DNA of 64,000 nucleotides. Origin: DASQZT01 sp963728965. Its GTDB lineage: Bacteria; Acidobacteriota; Terriglobia; Bryobacterales; Bryobacteraceae. Made by a program: the position numbers and the translations under genes. The stretch covers positions 434,001 through 498,000 of the forward strand of contig CAVSMH010000008.1 of NCBI GenBank assembly GCA_963728965.1, in the 5' to 3' direction. Below the pieces are notes generated by a model. That model was not told the DNA's origin and ran no database searches. It worked only from the letters and a program-made list of their open reading frames with translations. This document shows positions 1 to 6,640 of the stretch, piece by piece (position 1 is the first letter of the stretch; each line of letters begins with the position of its first letter).

Positions 1-2
1 CC

Positions 3-1157
3 ATGCGCGAAACGGCCAAACTCGAAAGCCTGGGCGTGCTCGCCGGAGGCATTGCCCATGACTTTAACAACCTGCTCACCGGTATTCTTGGAAACGTCGG
101 GCTGGCGCTCGAAATGGTCGGCGATGCGCATCATGCCGGCGCCATGCTGCGCGACGCCATCCGAGCCAGTGAGCGGGCCGCCGACCTGACCAAACAACTG
201 CTTGCCTATGCCGGGAAGGGCCGTTTCGTGATCGAACCCACCGATCTGTCTGCGCTGGTGAGGGAAATCAGCACCCTGATCCGAAGCTCGATTCCCAAAC
301 ACGTAACCCTGCGCCTGGACCTTCAAGCGTCGCTGCCGCCGGTGGAGGCCGACGTGGCGCAGTTACAGCAACTGATCATGAACCTGGTGATCAATGGCGC
401 CGAGGCGATTCCCGAAAACCGCCAGGGGACGGTCCTGGTGGTGATTCGGGCGCTCGAAATCGACGATACCTACCTGGCCGCGCTTGGTGCCGTGGGGATT
501 GCCCCCGGTCTCTACGTGAGCATCAGTGTTCAGGATAACGGCGTGGGAATGGATGAAGTCACCCTGACCAGGATCTTCGATCCGTTTTTCACCACGAAGT
601 TCACCGGTCGCGGGTTGGGACTGGCCGCGGCGGGAGGCATTGTTCGCGGCCATCGGGGTGCCATGCGCGTCTTCAGCAGTCCCGGGCAGGGCACCACCTT
701 CCGGGTGCTCCTGCCGGCCGCTACGGCGGCCCACAATCGCCGGGTGGAATGCGATCCCCCGTCAAGCCTGGAAGGTCGCGGGACGGTGCTCGTCATCGAC
801 GATGAAGCCATCGTCAGGAAAATTGCGTCCACCATTCTGGAGCGATACGGCTACACGGTGATCACCGCCGAGGACGGCCAGGAAGGCATCGAGCGCTTCC
901 GCGAGATGCATTCGCAATTGAAAATGGTCATCCTCGACATGACCATGCCTGTCATCAGCGGCGACGAGGCGCTGCCGTTGATTCGCTCCGTCGATCCGCG
1001 TGTGCCGGTCGTATTGAGCAGCGGCTACAATGAGGCCGAAGCGGCCCGCCGATTCGCCGGCAAAGGCCTGGCGGCCTTCCTTCAAAAGCCGTACACCGCC
1101 GCCGCCCTGGCCGCCACCGTCCGCAGCATTCTGGGAGACGCCGGGAAAGAGCCGTAG
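3..1157 (+). CDS. Hybrid sensor histidine kinase, C-terminal part (HisKA-HATPase-REC), cut by window edge
   Basis: Autokinase core fused to a receiver domain. The visible part opens directly in the dimerisation helix (GGIAHDFNNLLTGI, phospho-accepting His at about residue 19), followed by the N box (MNLVINGAEAI), the G1 box (DNGVGMD) and the G2 region (GRGLGLAAAGGI). After a short linker comes a response-regulator receiver with the acidic pair in LVIDDEA, the phospho-acceptor Asp in LDMTMP and the conserved Lys in LQKPY. The HDFNN motif is typical of PAS-linked hybrid kinases, so sensory PAS domains probably lie upstream of the window. The ATG at position 3 is unlikely to be the real start, because the reading frame enters from outside. 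Signal and partner are unknown; no regulator gene is adjacent inside the window. Confidence 0.9.
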   Translation: MRETAKLESLGVLAGGIAHDFNNLLTGILGNVGLALEMVGDAHHAGAMLRDAIRASERAADLTKQLLAYAGKGRFVIEPTDLSALVREISTLIRSSIPKHVTLRLDLQASLPPVEADVAQLQQLIMNLVINGAEAIPENRQGTVLVVIRALEIDDTYLAALGAVGIAPGLYVSISVQDNGVGMDEVTLTRIFDPFFTTKFTGRGLGLAAAGGIVRGHRGAMRVFSSPGQGTTFRVLLPAATAAHNRRVECDPPSSLEGRGTVLVIDDEAIVRKIASTILERYGYTVITAEDGQEGIERFREMHSQLKMVILDMTMPVISGDEALPLIRSVDPRVPVVLSSGYNEAEAARRFAGKGLAAFLQKPYTAAALAATVRSILGDAGKEP

Positions 1158-1168
1158 GCTCCCAGGGC

Positions 1169-1999
1169 TTACTGCCCCACTCGCATCGATACCGGGACCC
1201 CAAAACCCGGACCCTGCGAGGCTTCGTAGTAGCCGCGGGCGCGAGCCAGAACGGTGTCGGCGTGGCTGGGAAGATGCCTGCGAAGCCACAGAATCGCGTC
1301 TTCCGCCTCTGGGACGACGGTGCCCGGGGTGCGAACAGCGGACCGCATCGACTGGCGCAAAGTGTCAGCGCCGGCGCCGAACACATCGTCCAGGGCCTGC
1401 GCCAGAGCCTCTCCCAAGTCCCCGTTGGGACCGGTCGGCAGCACGTGGGTGTGCGCCTGGAGCACCTCATGAACCTGCTCTCCGTCAAACTCGTTGGTGA
1501 AAATGTCCACCGGGTACGCACAAAACAGCTTCATCCTGCCGCGCTGAAGCACCTCGTTCCAGTATTCCTCCAGGCGAATCGCGGCCCCATTCCGGCCCTC
1601 TTCCCAGAGCACGCCCACCATCTCGCCATATATGCAGATGCCCGCCCCCGCCGCCCGGGGCCGCATCGTCCCGATCGCTTCTTCCATTGTTCTGTGAAAA
1701 CATGCGCGGTCGGGTTGGCCGTCCACCATGAACCGATGCAGCAGCGCGTGCGCATCCAACATGGCGAGTTGGCCTTCCCGCAGCGCTACCGCTACCTCTG
1801 CGCCCAGCCGTTCCAGGTGCAGGGACAGGCTCTCGCGGCGCACCTGCGTTGCAACCACCAAAAGGCCGTCGCCCCGCAGGAGTCCGTCCCAAAGAAAACT
1901 CGCGACATTCCGGTTCAGCAGCGGCTCATCGGCTTTGTAGAACTGGACCAGGTGCGAGTGAACGCTGACCTGAAACAATCCTTCTCGTGTTTCAACCAA
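1169..1999 (-). CDS. MEDS-domain sensory protein (DcmR-like)
   Basis: A 276-residue soluble protein that opens with the MEDS (methanogen/methylotroph DcmR sensory) signature: a short strand, HLVQFY, and a segment ending in SFLWDGLLRGDGLLVVAT. The domain has a RecA-like fold without a P-loop and is usually found attached to kinases or anti-sigma-like partners. Here nothing recognisable follows apart from a C-terminal region of about 100 residues. It converges with the hybrid kinase, 11 bases apart. The start is a TTG at 1999 preceded by a Shine-Dalgarno-like GAGAGG at 2008-2013, spacing 8; a second in-frame TTG lies at 1978. Function is inferred only from the domain: probably a signalling adaptor or redox/ligand sensor. 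Confidence 0.7.
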   Translation of the reverse strand: MVETREGLFQVSVHSHLVQFYKADEPLLNRNVASFLWDGLLRGDGLLVVATQVRRESLSLHLERLGAEVAVALREGQLAMLDAHALLHRFMVDGQPDRACFHRTMEEAIGTMRPRAAGAGICIYGEMVGVLWEEGRNGAAIRLEEYWNEVLQRGRMKLFCAYPVDIFTNEFDGEQVHEVLQAHTHVLPTGPNGDLGEALAQALDDVFGAGADTLRQSMRSAVRTPGTVVPEAEDAILWLRRHLPSHADTVLARARGYYEASQGPGFGVPVSMRVGQ

Positions 2000-2001
2000 T
2001 C

Positions 2002-2039
2002 GCAGAGCCTCTCTTCTTCTGCAGAGCCTCTCTTCTTCT
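2002..2039. repeat. Perfect 19-bp tandem duplication covering a ribosome-binding site
   Basis: Positions 2002-2020 and 2021-2039 are identical 19-mers. Read on the minus strand, each copy contains GAGAGG (2008-2013 and 2027-2032). The proximal copy sits 8 bases before the TTG start of the MEDS gene, so the duplication doubles its putative Shine-Dalgarno sequence. Confidence 0.7.
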
Positions 2040-2192
2040 CAGGTGGATCTACATATAGGATAGTGTGTCCGCCGGCGCCCAAGCTGTGCGAATCGACCAC
2101 ACTGAATCCCGGCCGCCCCGCACCTTCCGGAGTGTTCGCCAGCCACACCACGACGCTACGGCTCGAATTCGCCTGTGTTAGTCTCATTGGAA

Positions 2193-2678
2193 ATGCGGTC
2201 TTCGATGTGTGTCAGGTTACAGTTCGTTACGGTGTTCGCTGCGTTGGCGAGCTGCGCCGCCGCCGATTGTCTGGTGCAGCCGGGGTCGGTCCTGCGCGTC
2301 GATCTGGCCGGCCAGGCGATAGTGAAACCCGCCGCGGTCCTGACGGGAGCGCTCGCCAGGCCCCTCTACAGTAAAACCTGCCTGGTGGTTGCGCAGGGCA
2401 CCGGCGTGCGCGCGGTGGTGGACCAGTTGAATGCCGGTGTGGCCTACCTCACGGGCAAGGTCCTCGACGACATGCTCGAGGAAGGTGCTAAAGCGGCCAT
2501 GGGCGCGGCGGTGGCCGGCTCGGCGGCCACGGCTGCCCGCTATGTCGGGCTCGCTTCGGGAGCGTTCGTGTTCCTCATGCATCGCGGGCGCGACGTGTCC
2601 CTGGGGCCGCAGACACAACTGGAACTCACGTTTTCACGGGACGTTCACATCCAAAGCCCGACGGTGGATAAGCGGTGA
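2193..2678 (+). CDS. Small secreted hypothetical protein
   Basis: About 161 residues with a clear N-terminal export signal (hydrophobic VTVFAALASC followed by AAADC, so a Sec signal or possibly a lipoprotein-like site). The mature part contains a hydrophobic, Ala/Gly-rich stretch near residues 105-135 that could be membrane-active, and it ends with a beta-rich segment (LGPQTQLELTFSRDV). I do not recognise a family. In-frame starts exist at 2175 (GTG), 2193 (ATG) and 2205 (ATG); the signal peptide fits either ATG and none has a strong Shine-Dalgarno sequence. It stands alone between the MEDS gene (divergent) and the GH13 gene (same strand, 81 bases away). Codon use looks like its neighbours, so I regard it as a real gene of unknown role. 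Confidence 0.55.
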   Translation: MRSSMCVRLQFVTVFAALASCAAADCLVQPGSVLRVDLAGQAIVKPAAVLTGALARPLYSKTCLVVAQGTGVRAVVDQLNAGVAYLTGKVLDDMLEEGAKAAMGAAVAGSAATAARYVGLASGAFVFLMHRGRDVSLGPQTQLELTFSRDVHIQSPTVDKR

Positions 2679-2719
2679 CAGGCCACCCTCTCCCGCTGCC
2701 TTTTCTCGCTAATTAAACC

Positions 2720-2743
2720 GGCGGCGCCGGCAAAAGCGCCGCC
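2720..2743 (+). promoter_or_regulatory. Perfect 8-bp hairpin just upstream of the GH13 Shine-Dalgarno sequence
   Basis: Arms 2720-2727 (GGCGGCGC) and 2736-2743 (GCGCCGCC) pair perfectly around an 8-base loop ending in AAAA. The hairpin ends 3 bases before the strong GGAGG at 2747-2751, which is 8 bases from the ATG at 2760. There is no T-run after it, so a leader or mRNA-stability element is more likely than a terminator. Confidence 0.4.
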
Positions 2744-2759
2744 CTCGGAGGACCTCGCC

Positions 2760-4640
2760 ATGTATGAACGATTCGGCGGCCTGGTGAACCAGGCGGCCAA
2801 AACGGCTACCTTCCAACTGTTCGTGCCGGACGGGGAGCGCGCGCCCTATCAGTACGAAGGCGGCGGGCTGCCCCGGCTCACCGATGTCTTCGTGGTCGGC
2901 GGCTTTCAGAACCCGGCAACCCGCGTGTGGGCGCCGGAATCTCCCGTGCGCATGACACCGTCGGATTTCATCGACCCCGCCGACGGGCTGCTCAAAGGCA
3001 CGGTCTATACCCACACCACGGCGCCGCTGCCCGACGGTTTCTACGAATACAAGTACCTGGTCCGCTTCGAGAACGCCAATCCCCGGATGCTCACCGACCC
3101 TTGCAGTCGTTACGGGGGCAGCGAGAATCAGAATTCGGCCTTCGTGGTCGGCGGAGCATGCGAAACCGTGGCTCCGCTGTCTGCGCCGCGCCTCCCCTAC
3201 GGCGACCTCATCGTCTACGAAGTGATGATCGACGATTTCACGGCCAACCTGAAGACCGCCTCCGAAGCGCCGTTCGAGACTGTCGCCCGCAAACTGGACG
3301 ACCTCGTGGCGCTGGGCGTCAATGCCATCGAGTTCATGCCATGGATGCCATGGACCTATCCCGACGATCCAAACACCGATTTCAGTTGGGGCTATAACCC
3401 GGTGCAATATTTCTCGGTGGCTCACAAGTACACTCTCAAGCCGGGAAACGAAACCGACAAGCTGGTCCTCCTTAAACGGCTGATCACGGAGTGTCACCGC
3501 CGCAACCTGCACGTCATCATGGACGGCGTGTTCAATCACGCCGATGCCATCGCGCCCGACCGCGGCTTCCCCTACTATTGGCTGTACCAGGATCCGGCCG
3601 ATTCGCCCTACGTCGGCAATTTCGCGCAGGCAGCCTTCTTTCGCGACCTGGACTACGCCAACCGCTGCGTGCTCGAGTACATTCGCGACGCCTGCATCTA
3701 CTGGATCGACGTCTTCCAGATCGATGGCATCCGGCTGGACAACACGCTGGGATATTACAAACCCGACGACCGCGGCCACGGCCTTCCCAAGCTCCTCTCC
3801 GAGTTGCGCGCGCACCTGTCGCGCACCGGCAACCCGAACTTCTCCTTCATCCTGGAGCATAGTTGGGATTACGACGCCATCGATGTCGTGAACAAGGTGG
3901 GTGCCACCAGTTGCTGGCTCGATCCCTACCGCAGCCGCAACATGGACTATCTGGGCAACCGGCCCGACGGGCACCCGCAGGTGGAAACCGAAATCATGCG
4001 CCTGCTCGACGCGGGGCGCGATTTTGACGCCGGGCGCGTGCCCACCATCTACATCGAAAATCACGACCACAAGCGCTTCATCCTAAAAGCCGGCGGAAGG
4101 CCGGACTGGTACCTGACGCAGCCCTACATCATCGCGCTCTTCACCAGCCCCGGCGCTACGCTCATTTACAACGGACAGGAGTTCGGCATCGACAACGATA
4201 TGCCCGAGTCGGGCGATGGCCGGGTGGTGCCGCGTCCGCTCGACTGGAACCTGCTGGCCGCGGATCCCGGTCCCACGCTGTTCGAACGCTACCGCCAGAT
4301 GATCGATATCCGCAGGCGTCACGCCGGGCTGCGCAGCGCCAATTTCTACCCCGGAAAATGGGAGGGCGGCCAGATCGTGCGCAATCCCCAGGGGTTCGGC
4401 ATCGACCGTTCCAACAACATCGTGGTCTATCACCGCTGGGGGGACGATGGCGCGGGCAAAACCGAGCGCTTCTACGTGGTGCTGAACTTCTCCCAGTTCA
4501 CCCAACACGTCTCCTTCGAGGTGCCTTTCGCCGGCCCCTGGAGGGAGTTGATCAGCGGCGCCACGCTGACCGCGGCCGATGGTCGGCTGCACGTGGACGT
4601 CGGATCCAACTGGGGCGCGATCTACTACCGCAACGACTGA
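2760..4640 (+). CDS. Glycoside hydrolase family 13 (alpha-amylase-type) enzyme
   Basis: A 626-residue cytoplasmic enzyme with no signal peptide. Residues 1-150 form an N-terminal beta-sandwich like the E-set/CBM48 domains of branching and debranching enzymes. The (beta/alpha)8 barrel follows with the conserved GH13 regions: DGVFNHAD (I), DGIRLDN (II, nucleophile Asp327), FILEHSWD (III, acid/base Glu366) and IENHDHKR (IV, Asp436). All three catalytic carboxylates are present, so it should be active on alpha-1,4/1,6-glucans or act as a transglycosylase. A C-terminal beta domain ends the protein. The exact specificity is not clear; it is not a typical TreZ. With TreY 2 kb downstream on the other strand, a role in glycogen or malto-oligosaccharide turnover is likely. 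The start is fixed by GGAGG at 2747. Its last 16 bases overlap the convergent phosphatase gene. Confidence 0.88.
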   Translation: MYERFGGLVNQAAKTATFQLFVPDGERAPYQYEGGGLPRLTDVFVVGGFQNPATRVWAPESPVRMTPSDFIDPADGLLKGTVYTHTTAPLPDGFYEYKYLVRFENANPRMLTDPCSRYGGSENQNSAFVVGGACETVAPLSAPRLPYGDLIVYEVMIDDFTANLKTASEAPFETVARKLDDLVALGVNAIEFMPWMPWTYPDDPNTDFSWGYNPVQYFSVAHKYTLKPGNETDKLVLLKRLITECHRRNLHVIMDGVFNHADAIAPDRGFPYYWLYQDPADSPYVGNFAQAAFFRDLDYANRCVLEYIRDACIYWIDVFQIDGIRLDNTLGYYKPDDRGHGLPKLLSELRAHLSRTGNPNFSFILEHSWDYDAIDVVNKVGATSCWLDPYRSRNMDYLGNRPDGHPQVETEIMRLLDAGRDFDAGRVPTIYIENHDHKRFILKAGGRPDWYLTQPYIIALFTSPGATLIYNGQEFGIDNDMPESGDGRVVPRPLDWNLLAADPGPTLFERYRQMIDIRRRHAGLRSANFYPGKWEGGQIVRNPQGFGIDRSNNIVVYHRWGDDGAGKTERFYVVLNFSQFTQHVSFEVPFAGPWRELISGATLTAADGRLHVDVGSNWGAIYYRND

Positions 4641-5413
4641 GGCCCTTCTGCGCTCACGAAAAACGCGCGCACTTCGTTTTCGAGCGCGGGCGTGCAGGCC
4701 AGGGCGTTGCCGCCATTGGTCCGGCGCGAGCCGTCCATGGCGAAGAACCGGCCGCCGGCCTCTTCAATGATGACCTGGAGCGGAGCGAGGTCCCACACCT
4801 CGGCCGACCGCTCCAGCCACACGTCCACCTGGCCGGCGGCGAGCATCACGGCGTCCAGTGCACCGCCCGCGCTGCGCACCGCCCAGAAGCGCGACATGAA
4901 CTCCATCAGCCGCGGCGCGTACCGCTCGGCGGCCATGGCGTGCAGCCCGTTGGGGCTCAGCACCGCTTGGTCAAGCCGATCGATGGAGGACACGCGCAGG
5001 CGGTCCCGGTTACGAAAAGCGCCCTCGCCGCGCGCCGCCCGGTAGGTGTCCCCGAGGGCCGGAAAATGAGCCACTCCGAGCACCGCCTCACCCTGGTCTT
5101 CGAGGGCGATCAGCACGCACCAGAAGCGGTTGCCGCGGACGAAGTCGCGGGTGCCGTCGATCGGGTCGATGATCCAGCGCCGTCCACTGCGCCCTTCTGT
5201 CCGCGTGCCCTCCTCGCCGAGGATGCTGTCGTCAGGAAATCGCGCCGCGATCTGTTCCCGCAACAGGCGTTCGTTCTCCCGGTCGGCATTGGTCACCGGT
5301 GAGGCGTCGGGCTTGGTCTCGATCGCGATGCCCGAAGCTCGCAGACGCCGGGCGTTCTCCCCCGCCGCCATCGCGGACTGGCGCGCGAATTCCAACTCGG
5401 TCTGGTAGCTCAC
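4625..5413 (-). CDS. Inositol-monophosphatase family phosphatase (possibly histidinol-phosphatase)
   Basis: A magnesium-dependent sugar/polyol-phosphatase of about 262 residues. Visible motifs are the metal-binding Glu in SILGEEG, motif A DPIDGTRDF, and motif B WDLAPLQVIIEEAGG, all intact. The family includes inositol-1-phosphatase, 3'-phosphoadenosine-phosphatase and the HisN histidinol-phosphatase; the sequence alone does not separate these. The frame stays open upstream to 5575, but the residues there have low family likeness and overlap the divergent neighbour, so I choose the GTG at 5413, which gives the usual family length. It converges on the GH13 gene with a 16-base overlap of the 3' ends. 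A role in sugar-phosphate or compatible-solute metabolism would fit the neighbourhood, but that is inference. Confidence 0.85.
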   Translation of the reverse strand: MSYQTELEFARQSAMAAGENARRLRASGIAIETKPDASPVTNADRENERLLREQIAARFPDDSILGEEGTRTEGRSGRRWIIDPIDGTRDFVRGNRFWCVLIALEDQGEAVLGVAHFPALGDTYRAARGEGAFRNRDRLRVSSIDRLDQAVLSPNGLHAMAAERYAPRLMEFMSRFWAVRSAGGALDAVMLAAGQVDVWLERSAEVWDLAPLQVIIEEAGGRFFAMDGSRRTNGGNALACTPALENEVRAFFVSAEGPQSLR

Positions 5414-5510
5414 TGGTCCACTGTAACGTTTTCCGGTGCGGGCCGCACTGGGCTCCACAGCCGGGTTTCCACGGCTTGACACCGCCTGGCTCGGGGTATA
5501 TCTCAGGAAC

Positions 5511-6614
5511 ATGGCAAGCGCCACCGTGAACCAATCCCCCCCAAGCACCGGACGGAGCGACAGTGACCGGCGCATGTTCGGATTCCTGCGGGAAATCCGC
5601 GCTGCGTGCCAGCACCTCGACGGCCGGATCGGCGAAACGCTCGCCCGGGCGGCCCTGCTGGAGGCCGCCGCGCGCGCGGCCTACGTCACCAGCACTCTCT
5701 CCACCGACATGCTGAACCGCGTGGACCAGACCATCTCGCCGGCACTCGACGCCATCCAGCTGTTGTTCCAGGCCGATGTCGCCGAGTTCGAATGGTGCGC
5801 CGACAGCGTGACGGACATCCGTCTGACGTGGGCCGACGCGAAGGCCCTTTGGCCGTCGGGCACGACCACGACCTTCGAGAAGATGGAGCAGAACCTCAAG
5901 CAGGTCTCCGGCGAGCTCGACAAGATCGTGTTTCTGTGCGTCTCCCTGACCTTCTCACCGCGCGTGAACGACATCCTGTGCAACCTGAAAACGGGACAGC
6001 CGCTCGACGTGGAGTTCGAGTTCGGCAGTGAGTTTCCGAAAAACCCGGAGCTGCGCCAGCGCCTCATCGAGGAGTTGGCGCAGGAATCGGCGGTGATCGA
6101 GTGCGGCGTTATCGATGTCAGCGAAGGCGTCATCTACAAAGCCGCGGCATCGCGCCGCGAGCAGATGGCAAGCGCCTGGGGCCTGTTCGGCCTGCTGGCT
6201 TTGGGGTTCGCCATCCCGCTGGTATTGGCCTACGCGGGCAAGGTCCTCGAAGGCTGGCCGCTCAAACCGACGGACCTGGTGCGGCTCCTGGTCGCGTATG
6301 TGCTGATCCTGGTCGGAGCCGGCGCGCATATCGCGGTGGACGCCCTGAAGGCCTCCAAGGCCAAAACCAAGCCAAGCTTCCAGGCGATTAACGATTGGGT
6401 GCTGTGGCTGCACGTGCACGCCGCCCAGATTCGCAAGGCCATCCTCTACGTGTGGCTGGGCTACATTCTGCTGGCGTTCGGCGTGCCCAAGCTCGACTGG
6501 TCGGCGGCCTTCTTCGCCGGGTACAGCATCGACAGCGTAACCGATCTGTTCCTGGAACGCTTCCAGGCCACCGTCAAAACCAGGACCAGCGCGTTGACTG
6601 CCCCTGCGAAATAA
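5511..6614 (+). CDS. Membrane protein of unknown function
   Basis: About 367 residues. The first 210 are soluble and mostly helical, with a FEKMEQNLKQVSGELDKI segment of coiled-coil character. Three to four hydrophobic helices follow (about residues 220-245, 255-280, 300-325 and a weaker one near 335). No catalytic motif or known domain is recognisable. The ATG at 5511 is chosen because the upstream extension to 5436 has no family-like character. A TTGACA at 5476-5481 with a weak TATATC at 5497-5502 lies immediately upstream, only 8 bases from this ATG; if that promoter is real the message is nearly leaderless, or the ATG at 5574 is used. It sits between two minus-strand sugar-related genes and is transcribed convergently to TreY. 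It could be a membrane sensor or scaffold. Confidence 0.65.
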   Translation: MASATVNQSPPSTGRSDSDRRMFGFLREIRAACQHLDGRIGETLARAALLEAAARAAYVTSTLSTDMLNRVDQTISPALDAIQLLFQADVAEFEWCADSVTDIRLTWADAKALWPSGTTTTFEKMEQNLKQVSGELDKIVFLCVSLTFSPRVNDILCNLKTGQPLDVEFEFGSEFPKNPELRQRLIEELAQESAVIECGVIDVSEGVIYKAAASRREQMASAWGLFGLLALGFAIPLVLAYAGKVLEGWPLKPTDLVRLLVAYVLILVGAGAHIAVDALKASKAKTKPSFQAINDWVLWLHVHAAQIRKAILYVWLGYILLAFGVPKLDWSAAFFAGYSIDSVTDLFLERFQATVKTRTSALTAPAK

Positions 6615-6640
6615 AACGGCGGGTCGTCCGGTTCCGCGGC

